This document shows positions 1 to 7,602 of a DNA stretch of 64,000 nt, in pieces; positions within the stretch are counted from its first letter, which is position 1, and each line of letters opens with the position of its first letter. Origin of the DNA: JACCYX01 sp964610045 (lineage in GTDB: Bacteria > Chloroflexota > Chloroflexia > Thermomicrobiales > UBA6265); contig CAZSUN010000001.1 in assembly GCA_964610045.1 (NCBI GenBank), forward strand, positions 62,001-126,000. The letters are read 5' to 3'. Made by a program: the position numbers and the translations under genes. The notes under the pieces are model-generated. The model saw nothing but the letters and a program-made list of their open reading frames with translations. It searched no databases and was not told the origin of the DNA.

Positions 1-1
1 C

Positions 2-445
2 GGGCAATTCGATGGATTCGGCGAGAGGCTGCATGCTGCCGGGATCCAATTCGGGTACCACAATCACGATTTCGAGTTCTCGACCACGTCTGCCGACGGC
101 ACGACGGTGTTCGACCAGATGATCGCGATCACTACGCCCGGGCTTGTCTCGTTCGAGCTCGATGCGTACTGGGCGGCGGTTGGTGGGGTCGACCCGGCCG
201 GAGTGATCCGGGCGAATCCGGACCGGATCGCGCTCGTTCACCTGAAGGACGGCAAGACCGGCAATCTGAGCCATGGCCAGGACCTGCCATTTGGCGAGGG
301 CGATCTCGATTGGGACGGGATCCTCGCGGCGTCGGCGGATGCCGGTGTCGAGTGGTACGTGACGGAGCAGGACACGCCGAATGCCGACAATCCGATCGCG
401 GACGTGACGACGGCGTACAGGAACGCGGCCAGGGCGGCGGGGTAG
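2..445 (+). CDS. Sugar phosphate isomerase/epimerase, C-terminal part (5' end outside window)
   Basis: An open frame runs from the first bases of the window to TAG at 443-445, so the gene is truncated at its 5' end. The visible 147 residues contain FGYHNHDFEF near the start, FELDAYWAAVGGVDP, and HLKDG followed by GEGDLDW. These are hallmarks of the xylose isomerase-like TIM barrel family (sugar phosphate isomerases/epimerases, IolE-like). In that family the His and Glu/Asp residues of these strands bind a divalent metal and the sugar. Substrate cannot be told from this fragment. A strong hairpin terminator follows 50 bases downstream. Family confidence is high; specific function is unassigned. 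Confidence 0.85.
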   Translation, partial: GQFDGFGERLHAAGIQFGYHNHDFEFSTTSADGTTVFDQMIAITTPGLVSFELDAYWAAVGGVDPAGVIRANPDRIALVHLKDGKTGNLSHGQDLPFGEGDLDWDGILAASADAGVEWYVTEQDTPNADNPIADVTTAYRNAARAAG

Positions 446-494
446 TCCGGAAGCGCGAGTGGCGTTCTGTCAGGATGCTGCGGGCGAACACGAA

Positions 495-523
495 ACAGCC
501 CAGGCGCTCAGCGCCTGGGCTGT
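495..523. terminator. Intrinsic terminator-like hairpin
   Basis: A perfect 13-bp stem (ACAGCCCAGGCGC paired with GCGCCTGGGCTGT) closes on a 3-base loop. The trailing CTCTATAAAC is only weakly T-rich. It lies between the end of the isomerase gene (plus) and the end of the nuclease gene (minus), so it could stop transcription from both sides. Confidence 0.75.
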
Positions 524-623
524 CTCTATAAACAGGGTTGACAGTCGAATTGTCGCAGGCTGTGTGCAAGTTGGAGAAGGCGTACACGACGGTTGCTGAA
601 GTCTCTGATCTGCGGAGTTGGTG

Positions 624-1223
624 TTACTGGCGGGAGCAGGAGTCCCAGAGCCCTTCGTCGTCGTCCTGCGCGATTTCCTGTGCCTCGGCGAGGACATCGT
701 CGTAGAGATCATCTGGTGGGTACGAACGGGCAACCGCGTATCCACCCAGAACGAGGATCTCCGAGATGAGGTAGGCGTCGCCGGTCTCCTCATCGACGAT
801 GAACAGGTGACGCAACCGCCGCCCGTTGTCGTCCTCGTCGGAGATGTCCTGCTGGGACCAGACGATCGTGCCCACGGGCAAGAGCTCGATCATGAACGCC
901 TTGGCTTCCGGTCCGTAGCATTCCTCATCAGTCCACGGTCCATCCATTTCCGGCGCCTGGATGCCGATGATGCGCGTGTTGTAGTACCAGTCGTCCCTCG
1001 GATACGTCAGCCGAACCGTATCGCCATCAGTGACAGAGTGGACGACCATTTCCTCGGCGTCGTCGGGGAGTTCCCAGGGAAGCGCGCCGTGGGACATCGG
1101 ATTGACGTCGTCTCCGGCAGGTTTCGGGTCACCGGCCGCGGCGGCCAGTGGACTCGACATCGAGACCAGCAGCGTCGAGAACATGATCGCGGTGGTCAGC
1201 AAACGTTGCCCGGGAAAATGCAT
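624..1223 (-). CDS. Secreted thermonuclease-like (SNase fold) protein
   Basis: The 199-residue product starts at the ATG at 1223. It has a signal peptide-like N-terminus (MHFPGQRLL followed by a hydrophobic run ending ...SSPLAAAAG), so it is probably exported. The mature part matches the staphylococcal nuclease fold: VVHSVTDGDTVRL, RIIGIQAPE, GPEAKAF, then GRRLRHLF and LGGYAVAR. In the family, Asp of DGDT and Arg/Glu of the later motifs bind calcium and the phosphodiester. An upstream in-frame ATG at 1319 would bury the signal peptide and is rejected. The expected Arg of the family's second catalytic motif is recognisable (GRRLRH), but activity is not proven. The gene is convergent with the upstream isomerase fragment and divergent from the thiamine operon. 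Confidence 0.85.
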   Translation of the reverse strand: MHFPGQRLLTTAIMFSTLLVSMSSPLAAAAGDPKPAGDDVNPMSHGALPWELPDDAEEMVVHSVTDGDTVRLTYPRDDWYYNTRIIGIQAPEMDGPWTDEECYGPEAKAFMIELLPVGTIVWSQQDISDEDDNGRRLRHLFIVDEETGDAYLISEILVLGGYAVARSYPPDDLYDDVLAEAQEIAQDDDEGLWDSCSRQ

Positions 1224-1320
1224 GGTGGATCGATCCTGAAATATCGTGGTTCGGCTCGTCGACACGGCTAACGCCACTATACCCACCAATACGGGGTTCT
1301 GGTAGGATGCGCTCGACATA

Positions 1321-1400
1321 TCGCGCCAGGGGTGCCCCGGAGGGGGCTGAGATTACACCCTCGGAACCTGATCCGGTTGATACCGGCGGAGGAAGGCGCG
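1321..1400 (+). promoter_or_regulatory. TPP riboswitch aptamer (THI element)
   Basis: The conserved THI-box signatures are all present in order: GGGGTGCC at 1329-1336, GGCTGAGA at 1345-1352, ACACCC, then GAACCTGATCCGGTTGATAC and GGCGGAGGAA up to 1394. Helix P1 is formed by CGCGCC (1322-1327) with GGCGCG (1395-1400). The aptamer sits directly upstream of the tenI/thiS-thiG genes. This fits the known role of sensing thiamine pyrophosphate and shutting off thiamine synthesis. No convincing promoter was identified upstream; TAGGAT at 1303-1308 is a possible -10 without a good -35. Confidence 0.97.
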
Positions 1401-1463
1401 GCGAAAACGGCAGGTGCCTTTTCACCGCGTTTCCCGTATCCGGGGCGCGGTGTTTTCGTTTTG
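1397..1463 (+). terminator. Riboswitch expression platform: antiterminator and intrinsic terminator
   Basis: Terminator: CCGCG (1425-1429) pairs with CGCGG (1446-1450) around an inner CCC/GGG helix, and TGTTTTCGTTTTG follows. Alternative helix: CGCGGCGAAAA (1397-1407) pairs with TTTTCACCGCG (1419-1429) with one mismatch, over an inner GGCA/TGCC hairpin. The two structures share 1425-1429. The left antiterminator arm also overlaps the 3' strand of aptamer P1 (1395-1400). Bound TPP should therefore hold P1, block the antiterminator and let the terminator form. This is inferred from base pairing only. Confidence 0.85.
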
Positions 1464-1478
1464 ACGGGGGTGATCGAG

Positions 1479-2144
1479 ATGGCCTCGCAACTTCATGTCC
1501 AGGTGGTATCGGGGCGATTGCGGCCGGTCGATAAGAGTCTGCCGCTGCTGCGGTCGGTCCTGGAGGCGGGTGTCGACACCGTCCGGTTGCGCGACGAACC
1601 TGCCGGCCTCCAGGCGCTGATCAAAGCCTGGAAGGAGGCAGGTGACTGGGATCGCGACCGGTTCGTGGTCAACGATGCGGCGAAGGTCGCCGGGACGTTT
1701 GGGGTCAGGTGGCTCAACCTGCCGGCTCGCTGGCTGGACCAGACGCCTCCATTCGGGAAATTCGCGCGGATTGGGATGTCCGTGCATTCCGTGACCGAGG
1801 CGATCGAGGCCGAATCCCTTGGGGTCGATGTCGTCACGTTTGGTCAGGTTTTCGCCTCGTCGTCGCATCCAGGTGAGGTGGCTCGCGGACTGGACGAGCT
1901 CGCCGAGGTGGTCGATCGCCTGAGCATCCCGGTGATCGCCATTGGCGGCGTTACCCACCGCAATGTCGACCAGGTCCTGGCAACCGGTGTGGCTGGTGTT
2001 GCCGTGATTTCGGAGGTGCTGGCACAGGCGGATCCGGCCGAGGCGGCCCGGCGGCTGGTGGACAGCGTGCGCGGGAGCGTGCACGTGCCGAAGGTTCCCA
2101 TCGCGGAGTTGCCGCATTCCAGCAATACAGGGAGTTCCAGATGA
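1479..2144 (+). CDS. tenI: Thiazole tautomerase TenI-like (ThiE/TenI family)
   Basis: A 221-residue TIM-barrel protein of the ThiE/TenI family. The start chosen is ATG 1479, after GGGGGTGATCGAG and beyond the riboswitch terminator. Visible motifs are VRLRDE (36-41), VNDA (64-67), GMSVHS (99-104), TFGQVF (120-125) and PVIAIGGV with GVAGVAVISEV near the C-terminus. The TFGQVF segment resembles the GHVF segment of TenI more than the GPIF.T.TK of ThiE. Linkage to thiS-thiG also favours thiazole tautomerase, which aromatises the thiazole product of ThiG. The position that is His in Bacillus TenI (recalled as catalytic) appears to be Gln123 here, so ThiE-like or altered activity cannot be excluded. 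Its stop overlaps the start of the next gene (ATGA), indicating translational coupling. Expression is controlled by the upstream TPP riboswitch. Confidence 0.82.
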   Translation: MASQLHVQVVSGRLRPVDKSLPLLRSVLEAGVDTVRLRDEPAGLQALIKAWKEAGDWDRDRFVVNDAAKVAGTFGVRWLNLPARWLDQTPPFGKFARIGMSVHSVTEAIEAESLGVDVVTFGQVFASSSHPGEVARGLDELAEVVDRLSIPVIAIGGVTHRNVDQVLATGVAGVAVISEVLAQADPAEAARRLVDSVRGSVHVPKVPIAELPHSSNTGSSR

Positions 2145-3163
2145 CAGTGCCATCCCCGGCGACGATCGCCATCGCGGTCAACCAACAGGCGCGAACGCTT
2201 GAGGCAGCCACGACGCTGGCGGATCTCGTGTCCAACCAGGTTCAGGCGGAGCGGTCGCTGGCGATCGCAGTGAACGGAGAAATCGTTCGCCGCGAGGATT
2301 GGTCCAACCGGGTCCTGTTCGACGGCGACGAGGTGGACATTGTGCGTGCGGTGTCTGGCGGAGACGATGACAGCCTTGCGATCGCCGGTGTGCCGTTCTC
2401 GTCGCGCCTCTTCGTGGGAACGGGCAAGTATCCGGACATCCCCTCGATGGTGGCGTCTCTCGACGCATCCGGCACGGAGATGGTGACGGTCGCGATCCGG
2501 TACATGGATCTCGACGGCACCGACAGTGATGTGCCCGGAATCCTTGACGGTCTGGATCTGAGCCGTTACCGGTTGTTGCCGAACACGGCAGGCGCCTACA
2601 GCGTGAAAGACGCTGTCAAAATGGCGCACCTGGCACGGGCTGCGACCGGGACCAACTGGATCAAGCTGGAAGTGATCGGCGACCGTGAAACCCTGTGGCC
2701 GGATGTCGCCGGCACCATCGAAGCGACGAAGATTCTGGTCGATGACGGTTTCGTGGTCCTGCCCTACACAAGCCCAGACCTGGTGGCGGCAATCCGGCTG
2801 GAAGAAGCGGGCGCGGCCACGGTGATGCCGCTTGCTTCGCCGATCGGGTCCGGGCAGGGCGTCCAGGATTGGGTGAGTATCCGCAGGATCGTGCATGCGG
2901 TGACCGTTCCGGTCGTCGTTGACGCCGGGATCGGGACGGCCTCGGATGCGGCATTGGCGATGGAGCTTGGGGCGGAAGCGGTCCTCGTCAATACTGCCAT
3001 CGCGCGGGCCTCGAACCCGGTGGCGATGGCGACGGCGATGCGGCTTGGAACCGAGGCGGGGCGATTGGCCTGGCTGGCGGGTCGAATGCCGCGGAGTGAG
3101 ACAGCACAGGCGTCGAGCCCGGCGACGGGCGTGCCGGTCGGTACGGGAGGTCGCATCGAGTAA
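2141..3163 (+). CDS. thiSG: ThiS-ThiG fusion: sulfur carrier plus thiazole synthase
   Basis: This is a 340-residue protein with two domains. Residues 1-74 are a beta-grasp ThiS-like domain ending IVRAVSGG. From residue 78 a complete ThiG barrel follows, with FSSRLFVGTGKY, LPNTAG (146-151), WIKLEVIG with the Schiff-base lysine K175, ASPIGSGQG and LVNTAIARA. ThiG condenses deoxyxylulose phosphate, dehydroglycine and ThiS-thiocarboxylate to the thiazole phosphate of thiamine. The substrate deoxyxylulose phosphate is made by Dxs, encoded at 9.7-11.7 kb. The free Gly-Gly terminus needed for ThiS thiocarboxylation is here internal (residues 73-74, followed by DDD). It overlaps tenI by four bases. 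ThiF and ThiO/ThiH are not in the window. Bifunctional ThiS/ThiG annotations exist in other bacteria, so the fusion itself is not unique. Confidence 0.93.
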   Translation: MTVPSPATIAIAVNQQARTLEAATTLADLVSNQVQAERSLAIAVNGEIVRREDWSNRVLFDGDEVDIVRAVSGGDDDSLAIAGVPFSSRLFVGTGKYPDIPSMVASLDASGTEMVTVAIRYMDLDGTDSDVPGILDGLDLSRYRLLPNTAGAYSVKDAVKMAHLARAATGTNWIKLEVIGDRETLWPDVAGTIEATKILVDDGFVVLPYTSPDLVAAIRLEEAGAATVMPLASPIGSGQGVQDWVSIRRIVHAVTVPVVVDAGIGTASDAALAMELGAEAVLVNTAIARASNPVAMATAMRLGTEAGRLAWLAGRMPRSETAQASSPATGVPVGTGGRIE

Positions 3164-3230
3164 CGCGTCCTCGGGTATGCTTCTCGGCAGGAATGGCAGG
3201 CTGGAGACCAGCATCACCTGGAGACAATTT

Positions 3231-3533
3231 GTGCCAAAGAGCACCGTGACCGTGACGCACCAGCTCGGCAAGGACGAAGCGCTGAACCGGATCAAGGGCA
3301 TCCTGGGGCAGGCGAAAGAGCAGTATGGAGACCGGATCTCGGATCTCCAGGAGACCTGGACCGCTGACGGCGGGACGTTCTCGTTTCGGGCCATGGGATT
3401 CAAGATCAGCGGCTCGCTGGTGGTGACGGATTCCGACGTTCGGATCACCGGGGACTACCCATTCGCGGCGATTCCATTCAAGGGGACGATTGAGTCGACG
3501 TTGCGCGAGCGCGCCGAGCGATTGCTGGCCTGA
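3231..3533 (+). CDS. Polyhydroxyalkanoic acid system-type small protein
   Basis: A 100-residue protein starting at GTG 3231, preceded by GGAGA at the right spacing. The sequence (VTVTHQLGKDEALNRIKGIL, then FSFRAMGFKISGSLVVTDSDVRITGDYPFAAIPFKGTIESTLRERAERLL) matches the layout of the short PHA granule region/system family. Members have an N-terminal helix with a beta-rich lipid-binding-like body. No PHA synthase is nearby, so the name is by family only and the role is unknown. It lies 67 bases after thiSG, possibly in the same transcript. An ATG at 3178 is in frame but has no ribosome site. Confidence 0.7.
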   Translation: MPKSTVTVTHQLGKDEALNRIKGILGQAKEQYGDRISDLQETWTADGGTFSFRAMGFKISGSLVVTDSDVRITGDYPFAAIPFKGTIESTLRERAERLLA

Positions 3534-3594
3534 GTCGAACGAAACCGCCCTGATTGACCATACGTGGTCACTGGCATGACATGCGTGAGGAATC

Positions 3595-5046
3595 ATGAGC
3601 GACGATCCAACCAAAGCCACCGTACAGACGCCCGCGCCGGAATCCGTACCCGAGCCGATCACGAAAAGCCACGTTGTGAGCATCGGCGGAACCACCCTCG
3701 AATATGACACGACCTGCGGGCAGTTGCCGATCCGTAACGACAAGGGCGAGGTGATGGCCAACCTCACCTTCACCGCCTATACCCGCACGAACGGTGGGGA
3801 GGCGTCTCCCCGGCCGCTCACCATCGCCTTCAATGGTGGCCCTGGATCGTCCTCGGTCTGGCTGCATATGGGTGGTCTTGCTCCAAAACGGGTGCTGATG
3901 GATGACGACGGCGCGATGCCGCGTCCGCCGTACCGGCTGGTTGACAACGAATACACCTGGCTGACTGCAACCGATCTCGTGTTCGTCGATCCGGTCGATA
4001 CCGGATACAGCAGGGCGACGAGCGATGATTTCGCGAAGAAGGCGAAGGATGTCAAGGGTGATCTCGAATTCGTTGGCGAGTTCATCAGGCTCTACCTGAC
4101 GAAGTACCAACGGTGGTCGGCCCCCTTGTTTCTGGCGGGTGAGAGCTATGGGACCTACCGTTCGGCTGGTCTGGCTGGGTACCTGGCGGACCGGGGCATC
4201 ATCTTCAACGGGATCATCCTGATTTCGAGCATCCTGAACATGCAGACAGCCAGGTTCCAGGTTGGAAACGACCTGCCCTACCAGTTGTTCCTGCCAACCT
4301 ACGCCGCAACCGCCTGGTATCATGGCCGGGTTTCCGACGAAGACAAGGCGATGGGCATCCGGCCATTCCTCAACGAGGTTGAGGCCTGGGTGGAAAGCAC
4401 TTATGTGCAGGCGTTGTCGGCGGGAGACCGTCTGGGCGCGAAACAGCGATCGGCCGTCCTCGACGGGCTCGAACGGTTCACCGGGCTTGACCGCCAGTAC
4501 CTCGAACTCGCCAACCTGCGGGTCAATATCCATGCCTTCTGCAAGGAGTTGTTGAAGGCAGACCGGCTCACCGTCGGCCGAATCGATTCGCGGTACACCG
4601 GACGAGACAAGTCGGGCGTTTCCGAACTGCCGGATTACGATCCGAGCCTGAATGTGATCTGGCCACCGTTCACCACCACGCTCAACCAGTATTTCCGCGC
4701 AGAACTTGGGTACGAGAACGACGCCGAATACCACATCCTGCGGGGACTCGACTGGACCTGGGGTGGCGCAGAGGACGGTTACTCGGACACGAGCGCGCTG
4801 CTGCGGGAAGCGATGGCGAAAAATCCGTTCATGCGGGTCTATATCGCGTCCGGCTACTACGATCTCGCAACGCCGTATTACGCGACCCTCTACACGAAGA
4901 ATCACATGGGTCTGGACCAAAGCGCACACGACCGTTTCACGATGTCCGAGTACGAGGTCGGGCACATGGTTTACGTGATGAAGGATGCCCTCCAGAAGTT
5001 GCAGGACGACGTAACGGCGTTCATCGACCTGGCAGTGAACGGATAG
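3595..5046 (+). CDS. Serine carboxypeptidase-like peptidase (family S10)
   Basis: The 483-residue protein carries S10 hallmarks. These are the oxyanion motif NGGPGSSS (80-87), the nucleophile elbow GESYG with Ser184, Asp423 in ASGYYDLATP, and His457 in YEVGHMVYV. These form the expected Ser-Asp-His triad of an alpha/beta-hydrolase carboxypeptidase that removes C-terminal residues from peptides. Unlike lysosomal or secreted relatives there is no signal peptide (N-terminus MSDDPTKATVQTPAPES...), so it is probably cytoplasmic, or exported by an unseen route. GAGGAATC upstream of ATG 3595 is a plausible ribosome site. The gene stands alone, followed by an inverted-repeat element. Confidence 0.92.
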   Translation: MSDDPTKATVQTPAPESVPEPITKSHVVSIGGTTLEYDTTCGQLPIRNDKGEVMANLTFTAYTRTNGGEASPRPLTIAFNGGPGSSSVWLHMGGLAPKRVLMDDDGAMPRPPYRLVDNEYTWLTATDLVFVDPVDTGYSRATSDDFAKKAKDVKGDLEFVGEFIRLYLTKYQRWSAPLFLAGESYGTYRSAGLAGYLADRGIIFNGIILISSILNMQTARFQVGNDLPYQLFLPTYAATAWYHGRVSDEDKAMGIRPFLNEVEAWVESTYVQALSAGDRLGAKQRSAVLDGLERFTGLDRQYLELANLRVNIHAFCKELLKADRLTVGRIDSRYTGRDKSGVSELPDYDPSLNVIWPPFTTTLNQYFRAELGYENDAEYHILRGLDWTWGGAEDGYSDTSALLREAMAKNPFMRVYIASGYYDLATPYYATLYTKNHMGLDQSAHDRFTMSEYEVGHMVYVMKDALQKLQDDVTAFIDLAVNG

Positions 5047-5055
5047 GTACTATCA

Positions 5056-5191
5056 AGTCCGGGTGAAAAGGCGCGTCCTCTCGTATGGGCGACCCGAGCC
5101 TGGCCTGAGGCGAAGCCGAAGGTCACGCCCGGAGCGGCAGGCCATACAAGGTCCGCTCGACGACGGCGATCCAACTGGAATCACCCGGACT
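5056..5191. repeat. Intergenic inverted-repeat element (~136 bp)
   Basis: A perfect 11-bp terminal inverted repeat, AGTCCGGGTGA (5056-5066) and TCACCCGGACT (5181-5191), bounds a GC-rich interior. Inside, GTATGG (5084-5089) and CCATAC form a second inner inverted pair. The interior CGTATGGGCGACCC (5082-5095) closely matches the head of the repeat at 62.1 kb read in reverse. No open frame inside looks real. It lies between convergent genes (S10 peptidase and pncB), so it may be a mobile palindromic repeat, a bidirectional terminator, or both. Confidence 0.6.
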
Positions 5192-5323
5192 CGGTATTGG
5201 GCGAGATCATGGTCTTCCTCGACTCCGGCGGGATCTGTGTGAACAGGACTACCTGGAAGGTCGTTATCCGGCGCTGCCCACAACGTGGTCATGACAACTG
5301 AATGTGCGCTGGACTGGCCTACT

Positions 5324-6784
5324 CTACCAGGATGAGATCGAATGGCCGGTCGATTTCTGGATGCGGACGATGGTCTCGGTGCGGAGTTGCTGCACGGCTT
5401 CGCTCATCCGGACCGGGTAGGGCTCGTCGACGGTGAGTGCCTTGAACCGGTCCGGGAGTGATGCGAGGGACGCATCGGCGCGGGCTCGGATGGTTTTGAC
5501 ATCCGGCAGTTCCTCGACCAGATGCCCATCAACCACAATCGGTTCCAGCAGTCGCCGACCGTGTGGAGGCGCCGGATGACCTTCCAGGTCGATCAGGTCG
5601 TGGTCGTACGCACCGATGCGCCAGGGCGTCTTGATCCCGGGCCAGGTGCTTTTGTCGCCGCCGCCTGCCAGCTTGATGCGGGCTGCAGCGGCCTCGTCCC
5701 GGTCCCCGCCATACCACACGAGCTTGTAGACAGCTCCGATCACCCCGCCGAGCTGACCAGACTCGATCGAGCCCAGTCCCACTCCCAGGCTGCCGCCGAC
5801 CCCGTATCCGGCGATCGGCGCGCCGGCGGTGACCAGCTCCGCGATGCGAAACTCGTCCATGTCTCCGCTGGCCAGCACCTGGACCTGGGGGAGTCCCTCG
5901 TCGTCGAGACGAGCGCGGCAGTGCAGGCTGTCGGCGGCGATGTCGCCGCTATCGAGCCGCACCGCGCGCAGGTGGTGACCGTAGGTTGCCGACTCGCGAG
6001 CCACCATGATGGCGTGTTCGATGCCGGTGGACACATCGTAGGTGTCCAGGAGAAGGGAATAGTTGGGGAGGGTGGTGGCCACAGCCCGGAATGCCGTGAG
6101 TTCGTCCGGAAATGCCTGGACGAGCGCGTGAGGAATGGTACCGGCGGCGGGAATGTCGTACTGGTTGGCTGCGGCCAGGAAGGACGTGCTGTCGCAGCCG
6201 CCGATGAAGCCTGAGCGGGCTGCCAGGTAGGGTTCGTGGGCGCGCCGGAACGAGAAATCGGACAAGGAGGCGCCATTGGCGGCGATGGCGAGGCGGGCCG
6301 CCTTGGTGGCGATCAACGTGGAGATGCCGATCGTGCGCAGGAGGCCGGATTCGATCAGCATTGCTTCGCCGAACGGCGCGGTGACGCGCATGAGCGGCTC
6401 GTTCGGGAAAGCGATCTCGCCTTCGGGGATGGCCTGGATTTCGCCCGTGAACCGCAGATCGCGCAGGTACTCGAGAAATGCCGGTTCGTAGCCTTTGATC
6501 CGCTTGAGGTAGTCTCGATCCTGCCAGGTGTATTTGAAGGCGCGCAGGTAGTCGATCGCAGGTTCCAGCCCGGCAGCAAGCATGAATCCGCCACCGAACG
6601 GCGTGCGCCGGGTATAGAGGTCGAAGGTTGCGATGCCGGTCTGGCCCGTTTTCCAGGCGACGTAGGCGGAGTCGACGTGGTAGAGGTCGGTGAAGAGCGC
6701 TGTCGGATAGGGGGTGATGGTCGGGTCGGCGATGTGCCGTCGCTCCCGCTCTTCGGTAATCAGTCCGCTCCGGACAGTTGGCAT
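5324..6784 (-). CDS. pncB: Nicotinate phosphoribosyltransferase
   Basis: A 486-residue enzyme that condenses nicotinate with PRPP, coupled to ATP, to give nicotinate mononucleotide, the first committed step of the Preiss-Handler NAD salvage route. Visible motifs include FDLYTRRTPFGGGFMLAAGL, the HEPYLAARSGFIGGCDSTS segment, GTIPHALVQAF with the phosphorylatable His219, LLDTYD, VRLDSGD and LASGDMDE, and GYGVGGSLG. These are typical of the bacterial PncB group. It is the downstream member of a minus-strand pair with a nicotinamidase (next gene), with a 52-base gap. Together they convert nicotinamide to NaMN. The stop is followed by the inverted-repeat element. Confidence 0.96.
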   Translation of the reverse strand: MPTVRSGLITEERERRHIADPTITPYPTALFTDLYHVDSAYVAWKTGQTGIATFDLYTRRTPFGGGFMLAAGLEPAIDYLRAFKYTWQDRDYLKRIKGYEPAFLEYLRDLRFTGEIQAIPEGEIAFPNEPLMRVTAPFGEAMLIESGLLRTIGISTLIATKAARLAIAANGASLSDFSFRRAHEPYLAARSGFIGGCDSTSFLAAANQYDIPAAGTIPHALVQAFPDELTAFRAVATTLPNYSLLLDTYDVSTGIEHAIMVARESATYGHHLRAVRLDSGDIAADSLHCRARLDDEGLPQVQVLASGDMDEFRIAELVTAGAPIAGYGVGGSLGVGLGSIESGQLGGVIGAVYKLVWYGGDRDEAAAARIKLAGGGDKSTWPGIKTPWRIGAYDHDLIDLEGHPAPPHGRRLLEPIVVDGHLVEELPDVKTIRARADASLASLPDRFKALTVDEPYPVRMSEAVQQLRTETIVRIQKSTGHSISSW

Positions 6785-6836
6785 GGTTTCCTGCTTCCTC
6801 CGGCTGGCTCTGCGCGCGTAAACGACTGCTGGGGGT

Positions 6837-7538
6837 TCACGCTACGCCACTCGTAACCTCACTGACGATGCGGATGCCATTCTGGTACATGTGATAGAGG
6901 AACACGTTATGGAAGAAGTCGCCGGGGTGGGCTGACCCTGTCGTGATGAAGTCCCCGACCGGGATATCAAAGGTGTCGACGGCATTGGCCACGACCGTGA
7001 CCTCGAATCCCGCGAGATTGAGGGCGTTGGCGCGCATGCGCAGGTGCATCGCCAACTGGTAGACGCAGAGATCGGTGCAGTCGCCTACGACGACGGCGGT
7101 CGTGAGGTCGCGGTTGGCGTCCCACCAGGCGTCGAAACCGGTTTCGATCGCAGGATTCAGGGAGTTCTTCTCAATCACGGTAAGGAGGTTTGCGAAGGGA
7201 AGTCTCGCCAGCTCGGGAATCATCTCCGATTCGGCGGTTCCGGCGAGGCAGTGGGGCGGGTACGACTGGAATTCCGGGGTGGCCGGATTGTGGGTGTCCT
7301 GCAGCAGCACGTATCGCCGGATACCGTGTGTGTGGGCGAGGTGGAACAGCGAGACGATTGGCGAGGTCAGCCTGTCGACCCTGGGTGAGGCGAGCGGCCC
7401 GAACCGGAAAAAGCCGTTGATGACATCGGCGGAGAATACAGCGGCCGTCGCCGGATCCGGTGCGACCTCCGCAATCGTCGCTGGGGCGAGGGTGGAAAGC
7501 CAATCCTGGATGAAGACCGGGGTAGCGACGTTCGACAT
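6837..7538 (-). CDS. pncA: Nicotinamidase (isochorismatase-like cysteine hydrolase)
   Basis: The 233-residue product starts at ATG 7538 with AGGGAG upstream. A longer in-frame reading to 7649 would overlap the divergent J-domain gene and is not preferred. The catalytic triad of the family is visible: Asp38 in FSADVINGFF, Lys124 in IEKNS and Cys158 in GDCTDLCVY. The metal-binding pattern DTHN...YPPHCLAGT (Asp81, His83, His96) is characteristic of nicotinamidases rather than generic isochorismatases. It deamidates nicotinamide to nicotinate, the substrate of PncB encoded just downstream. The pair is divergent from the J-domain gene, with only 64 bases between starts. Confidence 0.92.
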   Translation of the reverse strand: MSNVATPVFIQDWLSTLAPATIAEVAPDPATAAVFSADVINGFFRFGPLASPRVDRLTSPIVSLFHLAHTHGIRRYVLLQDTHNPATPEFQSYPPHCLAGTAESEMIPELARLPFANLLTVIEKNSLNPAIETGFDAWWDANRDLTTAVVVGDCTDLCVYQLAMHLRMRANALNLAGFEVTVVANAVDTFDIPVGDFITTGSAHPGDFFHNVFLYHMYQNGIRIVSEVTSGVA

Positions 7539-7602
7539 ACCAGGCTCCCTGGGTAGTTGAATCGGTGGCCGAGGCTTCGCGGCAACTGCTACAGTCGTGG
7601 CA

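Noticed and set aside
1844..3448. 534-codon open frame on the minus strand across tenI and thiSG
   Set aside because: It is antisense to well-recognised genes and the riboswitch-controlled operon. Its translation is rich in Arg/His/Pro and matches nothing; such frames are expected in GC-rich DNA.
3568..4965. 465-codon minus-strand frame opposite the S10 peptidase
   Set aside because: Antisense to the complete catalytic-triad gene, with no recognisable domain.
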